Positions 1-10,720 are shown, numbered from the stretch's first letter. The stretch is 64,000 bases of DNA from Bremia lactucae (GCF_004359215.1 NC_090627.1:895317-959316), one strand, 5' to 3'. Notes: generated by a model not told the origin, from the sequence alone. Program-made: numbers and translations.

Positions 1-468
1 ATGCTTGTCTCTTGGAAGCGCCTTGGTCAATCCGTCCGCGATCATTTCTTCCGTCGGCTTGTACTCCAGCGCAATCACCTCACTTGCCACCTTCTCTCGC
101 AAGAAATGAAACTTAATGTCGATGTGCTTCGTGCGCGAATGGTAGACAGGATTTTTGGCAAGCGCAATACATCCTTGATTGTCTTGAAAAATCGTCGTCG
201 CCGTATCCGTCTTGTACTCCAAGTCCTTTATCAAATTTCGAAGCCAGACTGCCTCTTGAGTTGCGCTATACAGACTCATGTACTCTGCTTCCGTGCTTGA
301 TGTCGCAACGGTTGGCTGTCGCTTGGAATTCCATGAGATCGTGCCGCCGTTCAGGAAGAACACGTATCCTGTCGTTGAACGCCGCGTGTCTAAGTCGCCT
401 GCCCAGTTTGCGTCTGCAAATCCAATAAGCGCTCCCTTTATTACGCCGCTAAATACAATGCTGATATC
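1..468 (-). pseudogene. pol: copia RNase H domain, cut by window edge
   Basis: In register with the RT frame after the TAA, the minus strand reads a copia RNase HI domain. Landmarks are [10 protein letters not shown] (first catalytic Asp), [11 protein letters not shown] (catalytic Glu) and [12 protein letters not shown] (catalytic Asp), followed by [14 protein letters not shown]. The C-terminus and the 3' LTR lie outside the window. Confidence 0.85.
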
Positions 469-2000
469 TTAAGTTGTCTTCAAGTATTTGAGTATTCGCT
501 TGGCTGCTACCCAGTGTGACTTCCCGTAGCGCTTACAGAACTTGGCAACTTCGCCAACCGCATGCGCGATGTCTGGTCGTGTACAAGTCGCTATGTACAT
601 TAATGCACCCACCAGTTCGCGATACGGAAATCTCGGTACAAATGCTTCCTCTTCAGGCATCTTCACCAGTTTCGAGTTGTTGTCCGCTGGTGTGTGCACG
701 TCCTTACAATTCTCAATTCCATACTTTTCCGAGAGTCGGATGATGTATGCCTTCTGGTTCATCTTGATCAAGTGTTCATCGCGCTTGCGGTGAATCTCGA
801 TTCCTAAGCAGTACTTGAGATCCCTAAGCTCTTTGATGCTGAACTCTTGCTTAAGCGCACTCTTAATGTCCGCAATGTGCTCCTTAGTTTTGCCGAACAG
901 CATTAGGTCGTCCACGTAGATTACAATGATGCTGTATTCGCCGCTTGACACTCGAATAAACACACACGGATCTGCTGAAGTGCTTTTGAATCCTTGGTTC
1001 TCCAAATGCTGATTCAGTTTGCTATTCCACGGCCGCGCCGCTTGCTTGGTTCCATACAGTGCTTTCTGCAGCAAACACTTCTTCATCGGATTTTGTTGAT
1101 CTTCAAAACCGTCGGGTTGGTCCATGTAGATCTCCTCATCAACTTCTCCATACAAGAATGCGGTATCAACGTCGACGTTTTCTGCCTCCAAGTCTTCAGC
1201 TGCTGCAATAGCGAACACCGTATTGATTGATTCTTTCCGAGCCACTGGCGCAAAAGTCTCGACGAAGTCGATCCCAGGCCGCTGCGTAAATCCTTTCGCA
1301 ACTAATCGTGCCTTGAACTTGCCAATATTTCCACTTGGATCGTGCTTGATCCGAAATACCCACTTGCAGCCAACAGCCTTCTTGTTCGGTGGCATGTTCA
1401 CTAACGCCCATGTGCTATGTTCGTTGAGTGACTGCATCTCACTCTTCATCGCTTCCAGCCACTGCTTCTTGTTCTTACTCTTTAATACTTCTTCGTAGCT
1501 TGAAGCTTGTTCTCCATCACAATCTGCAACAAAGCAATAGAACGAGTCTTCTCCTTCAAAATCGTCCAAGTTAAAGTGACCGCGACGTAAGTTGGGAAAC
1601 TCTTCTTCGTAGCGCACCACACCGCGCTTCTTTCGAATTGGTCGCATCATCCACTCTTCTTCGCCGTCTCTTCCGGGCGTGTTTGATGCTCGAGTGGGAA
1701 CCTGACCTTGAACACTGGACTCGTTTTGACTACCACGAATCGGATCACGGCAAGCTCGAAGTGGCGGAGTCCGAAGTCTTTCATCATTTGCTGGAACCTC
1801 CACACCATTGTCGTTAAGTGTCGACGTCTCCAAATTTTCATCATCATCGATGATGTCGATAATTCGATCGTCTTCCCTTTTCATTCCCTTCGAAATGGGA
1901 TGTTCAGCAAATGTCACGCTTCTTAAAATCATGATCGAGCCATCATCCGCGTTAAGAAGTCGGTACGCCTTGTGATCCTTTGCGTAACCAAGAAATAACA
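469..2000 (-). pseudogene. pol: copia reverse transcriptase (RVT_2)
   Basis: A Ser/Asp-rich linker is followed by the RVT_2 domain. Landmarks are WLEAMKSEM, KWVFRIKHDPSG, the catalytic Asp in NVDVDTAFLYGE and the YVDD box (IVIYVDDLML). The connection to RNase H is marked by YRELVGALMYIATCTRPDI. The frame stops at a TAA (469) where the sequence otherwise continues in register into RNase H, so one nonsense change separates the two domains. All catalytic residues I would expect are present. Confidence 0.9.
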
Positions 2001-2283
2001 CTTCACGCCCGAATCGTCCAGCTTTTTTCGTTTCTCCTTTGTAACATGCGCGTAGCATTGCGAACCAAACACGCGCATGTGATCGATGCGCGGCTTTCGC
2101 TTGAACAACATCTCGTACGGACTTGACTTCTTGTTCGACGAGTTTGGAACCACGTTCCGAATGTCTGCTGCTGTCATTAAAGCTTCGCACCAGTAAGACT
2201 TGTCGAGACCGCTGTCCTTAAGCATGTAGCGCGTCATCTCTACCAGAGTTCGATTCATGCGCTCTGCCATACCGTTCTGTTCA
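2001..2283 (-). pseudogene. pol: copia integrase C-terminal part, frameshifted on both sides
   Basis: This frame starts with the NGMAERMNRTLVEM motif that carries the catalytic Glu region of copia integrase. It continues through YWCEAL and SPYEMLFKRKP, which is typical of the integrase C-terminal region in the family, and ends in VFGSQCYAHV. Near 2000 the frame is lost again: the expected FLGYA motif before the RT linker is found in the frame of the next segment. Confidence 0.85.
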
Positions 2284-3235
2284 GGATTGAAAACGTGTAC
2301 TCTTGCTTGATGGACTTCTCTTTGCAGAAGTTGTTCATTGCCGTGTTCCGGTACTCACCACCGTTGTCACTTCGAATGACCTTGATTTTAGTCCCAGACG
2401 CTATCTTGATCTCCCGGTAAAATCTTGTGAACGCGCTCATGACTTCACTCTTCTTCCGCAACGGATAAACCGTCACGTACCGGCTCTTCATCATGGTGAA
2501 ACTCACAATGTACTTAAAACCGGATCTTGAAGCTGGAGTGATTGGTTCAAGCACGTCGGAGCATACGATACCGTCAAAACGTGCACTCTCCCTGAGTCCT
2601 TTGTCTTCCTCGCTTGACTTGAATGACTTGCGTACTTGCTTGGACGTTGGGCATACGTCACACACGATGTCGGTCTTCATTTCCGCGGCTTTGATCCTTC
2701 CGTCCTTGATCATATCATTAATCGTCCCGTACGATGCGTGACCCAGTCTTCTGTGCCATAGCTCGCTCTCGTACGCGGCTACGTGACACTCCGCACCAGC
2801 CTCAACGTTGAGGTACATCAGGAAGCCCTGCTTCCTTCCAGTGGCAACTGGTGTCCCGCCCCGCTTCACGACGCACTCGTTGCGCGTGATCTCTACTGTC
2901 ATGCCTCGCGCTGATGCAGCCGTAAGTGAAAATAAATTCTTTGACAGATCTTCGACATGGAGAGTGTTCTCGAGGCGAGCGTCGATCCAATCATGTCCGG
3001 TCCAAACGCGCAGCTTCACCGTTCCGTGACCGATGACCTTGAGCTTCACATTACTCTTCGCGCTTGATATACTGCGCGCCTGGTACACTTCCTCATACTC
3101 CACAAAAGCTTTCCGGTCCTTGCACATGTGTGCAGATGCGCCACTGTCCATAACCCAGCAGTCGCTGACGGACCCTTCGCTTGCATTAAATGCGACGTTG
3201 GAGTGTTCGTGTCCTCCTTCTCGTGTTTCTCTTGG
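2284..3235 (-). pseudogene. pol: copia protease and integrase N-terminal/core part
   Basis: The frame is in register with gag after the intervening TGA. It holds the retroviral-type aspartic protease active site WVMDSGASAH (near 3150). This is followed by the GAG-pre-integrase region with the H-x-R-LGH motif (LWHRRLGHAS), a zinc-binding C-x2-C (CDVCPTSK) and the integrase core with the second catalytic Asp in VIRSDNGGEYR. Near 2283 one extra base shifts the frame, and the expected NPEQNGMAERMN motif continues in another frame. The gene is therefore inactive. Family assignment is firm from motif order. Confidence 0.88.
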
Positions 3236-3940
3236 TCAACGACTTGAACGGCAATCCCTAGCATAGTGGCCGACCTTGCCACAGTTAAAACACGCTCCTG
3301 AAGGTTTCTTAGCACGCCGTTCTTGCTGCTTCTGGGGGTGCTGCTTGCTGTTTCTCTTACTTGTGTAAAGAGCCGTTGCTTCGTCTACACGTGCCGTGTC
3401 CTTGTGCCGCACTTCCTCAGCAATCAACTTGCTCACGAGGTCGCTGAAATTAAAACTTGACACCGACATGCGAAACGCCTGCACTAAGCTCTCGTAGCTT
3501 GCAGGCAGACTCCTCAGCATCACTGCACATACGTCCTCTTCACTTGGCCCGCAGTTGGCGCTATTCATCTTCATGACTAGGTCTTCAAGCTCTGTCACGT
3601 GACCACTGATGCTTGAAGCTGTATACTTAAATGACGCAAACTTCTCCTTAAGCCAAAGTCGATTCGCCATGTCTTGTGTGCGATGAAACTTCGCCAGCCT
3701 TTCCCACGCCTCTCTCGCCGTCGTCGCGTCGATAATGTGCATCAACTGCGCGTCACTCAGATTCAGCGCGATCGCAGCGTGCGCTTGCTGCTCCTTTACT
3801 GCATCCGGAGCGTCTACACCGGAGACAGCTCCCCACAACCCCTTGGACATGAGGTACATCTTCATCTTGTAGCTCCATAGCACGTAGTTTGAGCCGTCAA
3901 AAGGCTCAATCTTAAAACCGGAGTCGTTGCTTGGGCTCAT
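3236..3940 (-). CDS. gag: copia gag polyprotein segment with CCHC zinc knuckle
   Basis: This 234-residue frame encodes the nucleocapsid part of the copia element. The N-terminus has the FDGSNYVLWSYKM type motif of copia gag (residues about 14-26), followed by the UBN2/Retrotran_gag region with a run of helices. The C-terminal zinc knuckle CFNCGKVGHYARDC (about residues 217-230) has the full C-x2-C-x4-H-x4-C spacing. The frame ends at a TGA just after the knuckle. The reading frame beyond that stop continues directly into the protease, so the original product was probably one gag-pol polyprotein and the TGA is a lesion. Programmed readthrough cannot be excluded. Confidence 0.9.
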   Translation of the reverse strand: MSPSNDSGFKIEPFDGSNYVLWSYKMKMYLMSKGLWGAVSGVDAPDAVKEQQAHAAIALNLSDAQLMHIIDATTAREAWERLAKFHRTQDMANRLWLKEKFASFKYTASSISGHVTELEDLVMKMNSANCGPSEEDVCAVMLRSLPASYESLVQAFRMSVSSFNFSDLVSKLIAEEVRHKDTARVDEATALYTSKRNSKQHPQKQQERRAKKPSGACFNCGKVGHYARDCRSSR

Positions 3941-4027
3941 AACCTTTTGATTTACGTTAACGCTATGAGCTTGAAGATAAGCTTACGGTCGAGATTGCAA
4001 ACCGGAAAGTAAGTTTTATTTTGAGTT

Positions 4028-4061
4028 TAACTTTATCCTACCGTTAACTTTATCCTACCGT
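4028..4061 (+). repeat. 17-bp tandem repeat, two perfect units
   Basis: TAACTTTATCCTACCGT occurs twice back to back (4028-4044, 4045-4061). It forms the distal end of the SINE-like repeat and may be its tail. Confidence 0.9.
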
Positions 4062-4260
4062 TAATTATTTCTTATCGTTTGCTGCGCCCCCTTTCCCAGA
4101 TATGTGGACTACCATAAAATGGGGGACGTCACTGTCTGGCGGTACAGTGCTGGTGAACCCCAAACACCAGTTCCCGAAGGTTTTACTTTTTGTCGTTACC
4201 GGGTATCGAACCGGTGACCAGTGGGTCGCACCGCCATGCCTTACCCGACAGAGCCACAAC
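4028..4260 (-). repeat. tRNA-derived SINE-like element
   Basis: On the minus strand, 4260-4192 folds as a degraded tRNA. It has an A-box match (TGGCTCTGTCGG, one mismatch to the consensus), a perfect B box (GGTTCGATACC), pairable acceptor arms and an anticodon loop that would read GAC (valine-like). The stems contain mismatches and position 33 is not T, so a working tRNA is unlikely. About 130 nt of unrelated sequence follow, then two head-to-tail copies of a 17-bp unit (4028-4061). Head, body and short repeated tail are the structure of a tRNA-derived SINE. Such elements are known from Phytophthora, but I did not match this one to a named family. Confidence 0.6.
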
Positions 4261-4423
4261 ACACGATATTTTCCACACTCAACTTCTCCGTATTATTCTT
4301 GTCATTCGATCCCGTATACACGCATATGCATACAGCGCAACACTTTCGATGAATACATCGATCTTCAACAAATCCTTCGTTTAAGAGTTTAATCAAATTC
4401 AAATATTCCAGGTACCGTGCGTA

Positions 4424-5212
4424 TTGCAAAAGGATAAATGCACTCGACACGAAACCGACCCGATACCTAACTCGAAAAATTGTTTCATGAAGCAGTGGCC
4501 ACTGCCTCGTGAACAACTATTAGCGATCGACAAGTTCTTTGCCAATCACGTTTTAGCAGCTGATTTTGTGAAGGAGTCAATTCCACCACATAGCTTACGG
4601 AACTTCTGTATACGTAAAGCAACAGGACCGTGGCAGATTATGCATGCGTTCAATAAATTGAACGCTGCAATCGCCGATACCACGAAAAGATGTTATTACT
4701 GAAAGTATGTCAAAAAGTACTACTTTTCGTCAACGGATCTGATGGATAAATTGTATCAGATCCTTATGTGTCAACAGGATATCTTGTTCACAGCAGTAAG
4801 CACCTCAATCGGAATGCTATAGGAGTGACTAGTTATATGACAGGGACTTAGTAATGCCCTTGTGACTTTTAACAGATGTGTAACCAACCTGTTCTGATCG
4901 GTGCGGAATTTCGCATCGAGTTACTCTGATGACGTCTTCGTACTTAGTAGAGCCATGAACGAAAAGTCGGATGCTGAATTACATCGTTCCCACATCCGAA
5001 AGGTTCTTACACTTATGCAGAAGCATAAGTTGTATTCAAATCCCAAAAAGTTTCTATTCGCTGCAAGCGAAATACCACTTCTTGGGTTCGTCTTGTATAA
5101 ACACGGTGTACGTCATGATCCGGAAAATATCAAGGCAATCACCGACTGGCCTGTGCCAGTCGATGTAAAGGGACTTCAAAAGTTTCTCGGCTTGGCCGAG
5201 GTTCCTACATAA
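4424..5212 (+). pseudogene. pol: gypsy reverse transcriptase remnant
   Basis: Two frames carry RT motifs. One has the LPREQLLAIDKFF and RNFCIRKATGPW region. The other has the YxDD box in the form SYSDDVFVLS and the thumb-like LQKFLGLAE. Between them (about 4700-4900) the frame is lost by stops and shifts. It is non-functional. Confidence 0.8.
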
Positions 5213-5259
5213 GTATTGTTAAATAAATTTATAAAGTAGTCATGAAACGCTGATTGTCA

Positions 5260-5660
5260 GCATTGCTTTGAGGGTATCAAGCAAAGCGTGATGCAATCGC
5301 CAATCCTGGCGAATCGCTGACCAAGATAGACCATTCGTGTGGTCTGTCATGCAATCGGCTGTGCATCAATGCAATATGACATAGACGACGCAGAGCGCGT
5401 CGTCAGCTATTATTCGCGTCAGCTTCAACCAGTTACCCAGTGCATGCGAAATGCACTGGCTAAGTTTAGGGTTTAAATCATGGGAGATAGACTGTTCATT
5501 GTTAATACGGGCCATGCGTCTTTATTTACGGCGCCGTTAACAGTCCGCACCTCTCGCAACGAATGGCGAGATGGTTGCCTTTCTTCGCGAAGTACAATTT
5601 CTACGTGAAATGTAAACCAGGACGACTTAATGTCGTCGCTGGGCCGCTTTCGCGCCGGTC
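5260..5660 (+). pseudogene. pol: gypsy RNase H remnant
   Basis: Nucleotide similarity to the RNase H regions at 12010-12430 and 35150-35560 is clear by eye. It includes the segment encoding the YYSRQLQP-like and V(A/V)GPL-like motifs. Stops and deletions interrupt every frame. Confidence 0.65.
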
Positions 5661-5859
5661 TGGTTCGAGCCGGCTGCGCCAACCAGCAGTGCGGATAAGC
5701 CACTGTTGCAACAATAAGTTTTCCGTCGTCAAAAATCCTTGACGACGTGAAGAGAGCCTATTTATAAGACACGGCTCTCAAAGGAAATATATGTTACCTC
5801 AAATATCCATTACCACAACCCCTAAAGGAATTGTCAAGATTGTCTCGATCTTCATCATA

Positions 5860-6530
5860 TAAATACACAACGCGCAATCGCCTACTAAATTGTACTTGCT
5901 GGCGACACACCTCGTATCGTTATTCTCACTCATTAAAATGCGATTGCGCATCATGCTGAAGTATCACGATGTACCAATAAGTGGGTGTCGTGGACGTGAG
6001 AAGACTTACCTCACAGTAAGTCGCAGCTTTTATTTGCCACGCCAGAACGAGTTGGTGCGCAAGTACATTGGCCTGCGAGTTTTTTTCAACGGGAGAAGCC
6101 TGTCTTTCATCCCGTGTGCCGTCACAACATGTGCCTGTTTCGGCAGAATGTTGGCAGTCCGTATTAATGGACCTCGTGTGCGTATTTCACGAATAGGGTC
6201 AAAAATAAATATGTTCTTGTGTTCGTAAATCGTTTTGGCAAGATGGGCCAGAGTCGAACACAGCCAAAATGTGCTTGTGTCTTTACCGACACGACCTTTC
6301 GACTCCATTTATCACCCCGTGAACTGGTTTCGGATCGTGATCCCCGATTGACAGCGGTTTCATCAATTCGGGTTCGTTCAATTGAAACACGATTAAAGAT
6401 GTCAACATCTGAACATTTTAAAACAGATGGTCAGACAGAACGTGCAAACATCTCCTTGAAGGGGTACTTCGCTGATACGTCCACTCTTTTACGAGTTAAA
6501 GTAAAATCTTGCGGATGGTAAGTTTGCCAT
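5860..6530 (+). pseudogene. pol: gypsy integrase remnant
   Basis: This stretch aligns by eye with the integrase of the B element. It has a HDVPISGCRGREKTYLT segment (zinc-binding region), a LVSDRDPRLTAV catalytic Asp motif and a KTDGQTERAN motif with the catalytic Glu. Several frameshifts are present. Confidence 0.7.
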
Positions 6531-6873
6531 CTACAATTTCGGTGCATACATCAACAAAGCATTTCACCGTCATTCGTTAATGGCTTACGCCATCGACGCA
6601 AACTAACCTTGCTAGAGTTTAACTCTAGCTCAAGGGGGGGGGGGGTCGCTCGAGCAAAAACCGATCTAAAGCACACATTGACTTACCTGTACAAGGTGAA
6701 AGTACCGATGTTGATATAGGTAACATCAAGAAGACGAACTCACCAATAACAAGAGATTAGTGCTCACTTTCATTGAAACGATGCTGATATATTCAGCATC
6801 GACAATGTTAATACCACTGAGAGCAATGACTGTCTCACCGAGTGTGAAAATTATACCTTCGCAGTGCGCAACA

Positions 6874-7274
6874 TGTAACGGGGTGTATCGTTACATAAAA
6901 AATAAACTTAAAGGTTGTTAATTAATATATTATTAGAAGATAGATAATATTTTAAAGAATATTGCCGTACATAGTAATATTTGGAAAGCTTATCCATTGG
7001 TAGATATAGGCCATTATATTTACTTACATGTTTTGTATTAGTTTATAGTTAAGTCTGTATTAAATAGATAGGAACAGAAGAACTTAATTATATACAGTTT
7101 TACTTTTAACTCACAAGAGTTTTAACGAGAGTTTTCCTCTGCACGTACTAGTGTACGTGAAGTGACGTGATACACCACTAAGGGGGCTATGTCCAGGAGT
7201 TGAGAACTCTCGCACTCAAGCAATGCGAAGTGGAGTTGTATTGAAGCAGTACAAGTCGACAGTTCCGAATTACA
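6874..7274 (+). repeat. 5' LTR of gypsy copy A1
   Basis: It begins TGTAACGGGGTGTATCGTTA and ends in TTACA, which fits TG...CA LTR borders. The first 22 bp contain the inverted pair TGTAACG/CGTTACA. The same start is found at 15854 and, reversed, at the outer ends near 55851 and 62806. A conserved GTACGTGAAGTGACGTG block lies near the 3' end. Confidence 0.88.
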
Positions 7275-7276
7275 CC

Positions 7277-7295
7277 TGGAAGCACTTCGTAGTCC
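7277..7295 (+). other. candidate primer binding site of A1
   Basis: TGGAAGCACTTCGTAGTCC starts two bases after the LTR. It is the same after the B-family LTR (31693-31711), and its complement adjoins the reversed A LTRs at 24242, 40748 and 62335. Position and the leading TGG fit a tRNA primer site. I could not name the tRNA. Confidence 0.6.
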
Positions 7296-7324
7296 GTCCA
7301 AGGACCACAGTTCTATCATCCAAC

Positions 7325-8334
7325 ATGGACATGTAAGATGATAATGGAAATACGCATCACGTTTCGCGTGATAGCTTCTCCTTTTTAAATGACATAGAAA
7401 GTGCGGTCAAACAAATGAGTTCGACCGTAGGGAACGATGCCATCTTGGCCATGCGATCCGGTTTGGACAAAGATGCCCTCCATTCAGCCATCGCCAAGTT
7501 CATACAACATGAACTTGACGAGGCGAAGGAGAAGGTAGCTTTGCTTAATCAGCAAGACTCTCAACAGGCAGAACTATTGAGGTTACAACAGGTACAGACT
7601 CCTGCACCTGGGATGACACACACGCGTCGTCCCGAAAGCCTAAAGATTGACATCTTTAAGTAAGTATAGGGGAGTCGAAAAAGACTCCCTCGTAAGATGG
7701 TTTGTCGAGTTGGACGATGCCATAAGGGCTCGTCACATCGTCGACGAGCAAAAGCAAGTCGCATTTGCTCAGTCAAATTTGGCAGGTCGTGCGAAAACTT
7801 AAGCACTAGGCCTTAGTTGCGCGACCCACACGTCTTTGGGTCGCTAGAGGCTTTAAAAGCCCGGCTCAAACAGACGTTTGAACCGCCTAGGGCTGCGTTC
7901 AGAGCTCGATCAGAGCTTCCGAAACTCAAGCAAAGCAAGCGTAATATTCACGCTTATGCCCAGCACGTACGACTCTTAGCGAGATGTATCACGAACAACC
8001 CAGTTCATGAACACACGTTGATTACGGTGTTTGTACAAGGTCTTTCGGATGGTCCCGTAAAAACCCACCTATTACGCTTGGAGCTGGATATGCTTGAGAA
8101 GCAATATCCGTTGCAGATGAGTAGGACTTTAGATTGATACAGGCTCAAGCTAGTTTGTCATCGTATCGTCCTCTAGGACGATACGAGCTTGGAGGTCCAG
8201 AACTTATGGACCTCTCTTATCTTGAAAGCGAGAGACCTCGCTTTTCGAACAATAAGCGATTGCTGAAATGCAATTGCTGTCAAAAGTTAGGTCACTACGC
8301 TCATGAGCCTCACGCCAGTACCAAGAGGTACTGA
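7325..8334 (+). pseudogene. gag: gypsy gag, copy A1
   Basis: The gag frame starts MDM and meets a TAA at the fourth codon (other copies have a sense codon there). It then continues with the SSTVGNDAILAM region, a retrotrans_gag domain with FGSLEALKARLKQTF and VFVQGLSDGPVKTH, and a zinc knuckle. The knuckle reads CNCCQKLGHYAHEP, so the last Cys of C-x2-C-x4-H-x4-C has been lost. Stops and frameshifts lie near 7660-7810 and 8130. The product would be the capsid/nucleocapsid protein, and this copy cannot make it. Confidence 0.85.
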
Positions 8335-8559
8335 ACGTAATAATGGACTGACTACCAAAAAGAGCAACGGTCGCGGGTCCGACGTTGTTGCGAAATCGCA
8401 ACAGCGAGGCGAACCGCCAAAAAAGGTCGGGGTCGGTAGAGGCGCAACGCCCTACTGGTCCAGCAACCTCAACAGAATTTGCAAATTCTTGACGAGAGTT
8501 GCTCCAGATACACAATCATTATGTGTCTCTGCAGGTATCCCTCATCACCTGGAAGTAAT

Positions 8560-9375
8560 TAGTGACAAATGATTGTCACTTAGAGCCTAGTGGACTGAGG
8601 GGCGTCGAATAACTTATTTCCTCGCCAGTCTCTGGAGGGTTGTAGGCTCAAATTGTTTGCTGGCGACATATGTCCAACAAGGATGACGGTGCGTATAGCG
8701 ACAGGCGCATCGATAACAGTGATGAAACGCGTGGTGAGATTTCAAAACACGTTAAAAGATTTACAGTATAATGATGATTTCATCGTACTGGATTTGATGA
8801 CAAATTTGATGTCATCCTAGCTTTACCTTGGCTCAGAAAGTATAAGCCAAGAATCAGCTGGCAGCATCGATCCGTAAAGATGCCTGCCACTTGTTTATCA
8901 GAAGACCATCTGACGAATGTATTGGAGCGTCCACAAGCGTGTGGATGTACTACGAGTGAGTATGATGGCCTCACTTAGTGTACGGTCGTTAGTACGACTG
9001 CACAAGATCACAATGTGATTACTAATCACACTGTGCAGTCAGATGCCGGCGGCTGTACGAATGCACAAGCAGCTCCGAAGGTCCACCACTCGAATAAGTC
9101 GAGTGGATTGAGACATGAATGTCACCTAGCGGGCGATATTTAAGGAAGATACCGGTTTTCAAAGGGACAACACGATGATCCTAGGTCGAGTAGAGAGTCG
9201 ACCGTAGAGAACTCGACTGTGATAGCGCAATCACATTCGAAAGACGTTGAGGGAATAAGTCCCCACGTACTTGAGGAGAAATCTCCTCAAATAGTTAAGG
9301 CTGAAGTGACTAGACTTCAGCATCCCGAGAAATGAATCCCTCGGCGGCCTAAGGATAAATCCCAGGAAGATTCCG
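8560..9375 (+). pseudogene. pol: gypsy protease and pol linker remnant, copy A1
   Basis: Comparison with copy A3 (59950-60250) shows the protease region. The LVDCG active-site stretch is recognisable at nucleotide level near 8590, but the frame is broken by stops. The acidic linker ending near 9375 (IPRKSQEDSE-like) also matches A3, after which the collinearity breaks at the inserted block. Confidence 0.65.
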
Positions 9376-9539
9376 AGTAGGGCATCGCGCCGCTACTGAC
9401 CCCGACCGTTTTTTTGGCGGTCCGTCTCGCTATTGCGAATTCGCAAAAACGTCGGATTCGTGACCGTTGCCCTTTTTGGCAGCGACGGACTCGTGGATCG
9501 CGACGTCGCCACCGGAAACGACAAGGTACGCAATCCAAT

Positions 9540-9660
9540 GGCTGAGAGGCGAGGAATCCCTGCCTCTCTAGACAAACATGTCCCGCCTTGGCTCGCTTGT
9601 CGATGAACTCATCGATATAATCGACTTGTTCTTTCGGCACCGTGAGGCGGAGTTAAATAT
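9540..9660 (-). pseudogene. pol: gypsy family C RT fragment
   Basis: The minus strand reads VPKEQVDYIDEFIDKRAKAGHV, the RT N-terminal motif that is PLPKEQIDYIDEFFDKRE in the family C copy at 20370-20430. It is a short scrap without the catalytic region. Confidence 0.7.
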
Positions 9661-10301
9661 GCGCGGCGTTGCTCTCATTGACAAACGCGAAACATTCGTT
9701 CCGAGTTGTTAATAAGAAAGTGGTATTAAGGTTGGTAGTGACTTGTTCGCGACTGCAGAGGCACCTTTCGTTCACCGAAGTGATCCAACAGCAGATGCGA
9801 TGGACCTTGCGACGAAGCAGTGGGAAGCGATTAATCCGATTGGAGTTGGATCCTATGCAACATAGAGCCGCTACATGCGTAATGTGTTCTTGACCAAGTC
9901 AACGTGGCATGGCCTCGGTCAGCAGATGGGCTTCGAGACACAAGGTGGCAACACGTTTAGAGGCTTTATACATAAACAATAAAGACCTATATAAAAAGAA
10001 AAAGGGGATCTATATTTTATCAATCCCATTGATGATGGTGCGTTAGAATAAAACGCTCTATGTAACGAGGCGCTCCAATACATAAGTTTTAATGAAAATA
10101 AAAAAACGATTTAAAAATTGGGGTTCTGTCATAACATTACATTAAGAATCCCAGAACACAAGAATTAATACGAAACGAATTATTCATTTTAATAGCATAA
10201 ATCATATCTATGACGAGCTGTTAAATCGCTCAACAAGCTCGCATTTTCCCGTGCATTGCCTCGAGAAGGAAGCCGATTGTTACGAATTAGTGCGCAATAC
10301 G

Positions 10302-10460
10302 AACGGGGCGATTGTGCTCGGACAGCGAATGGCCGCGTGCGAGGCACATAGCCATGCTGCGGCGGAGTCCGTCCTTAAGACACAAGATGAGCTTAGGCGT
10401 GAGCAGGCTCGGAACTAGGCTCTCAATAGGACTGTTGAGGCGCTACGCTTCGTACATTTT
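10302..10460 (+). pseudogene. gag: gypsy family C gag N-terminal fragment
   Basis: The plus strand reads VLGQRMAACEAHSHAAAESV, then DELRREQARN, a stop and ALNRTVEALR. The same helical stretch is on the minus strand at 22942-23127 (LGQRIAASE..., ELRREQ..., ALNRTAE). It is the coiled-coil N-terminal part of a family C gag. Confidence 0.65.
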
Positions 10461-10720
10461 CGCCCCGTTTCTTAAGGCTTTTGTAGGCTCACACATATAA
10501 CTTTCCATCGACATGGGTGGTACAAAAGCACGTTAGGAATGCTAAGGTAGTTCGCCCAACGCTTTGTGGTGTGTATGTTCTGTTTGGAGGCGCACAACCA
10601 ACGCAACGCAAATTTCAATTGATAACGCTTACAGACGCCTTACCTTGATCTCGCTTGGTCACACTTGCATGTGCCGTGTCAAGCTCCAATTAATTTTGCA
10701 TTGCCATACATCACGCTGCT

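Larger units (their letters stand above)
1..3940 (-). mobile_element. Ty1/copia LTR retrotransposon, partial, decayed
   Basis: The domain order on the minus strand is gag with zinc knuckle, protease, integrase, reverse transcriptase, RNase H. This is the copia order, with integrase before RT. The 3' LTR lies beyond the left edge of the window. I could not recognise a 5' LTR between the gag start and the SINE-like repeat that begins at 4028. Four lesions are visible: a stop between gag and protease, two frameshifts in integrase (near 2283 and 2000) and a stop at 469 before RNase H. The rest of the frame is well kept, so inactivation is probably fairly recent. The plus-strand ORFs here are antisense shadows. 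Confidence 0.93.
4395..6873 (+). mobile_element. Ty3/gypsy pol fragment, family B-like, heavily decayed
   Basis: Broken frames in the order RT (4424-5212), RNase H (about 5260-5660) and integrase (about 5860-6530) match the family B element at 31212-39450 more closely than family A. The integrase-to-linker spacer at 6600-6873 also resembles 36540-36830. The left end begins abruptly after the SINE-like repeat. The right end is cut exactly where the LTR of copy A1 begins (6874), which marks A1 as the later insertion. No LTR of its own is visible. Confidence 0.8.
9376..10720. mobile_element. inserted mosaic of gypsy fragments inside A1
   Basis: Collinearity with copy A3 stops at 9375 and resumes near 10720. 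The block starts with about 100 bp that are the reverse complement of A1's own gag tail (8358-8458). It continues with a minus-strand family C RT piece (about 9540-9660), a stretch of about 600 bp without recognisable coding (9700-10300; an AT-rich LTR-like part at 9960-10260 is possible) and a plus-strand family C gag piece (10302-10460). The pieces differ in strand and family, so several events are needed. Confidence 0.6.

Noticed and set aside
1..300. 99-residue plus-strand ORF at the window start
   Set aside because: It is the antisense of the copia RNase H domain and has no family features of its own.
4192..4260. functional tRNA-Val gene
   Set aside because: Stem mismatches, a non-T before the anticodon and a SINE-like body with tail make a working tRNA unlikely.
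6635..6646. G-run as a polypurine tract or quadruplex signal
   Set aside because: It lies in the decayed B-like integrase spacer, not before an LTR, and a single G-run cannot form a quadruplex alone.
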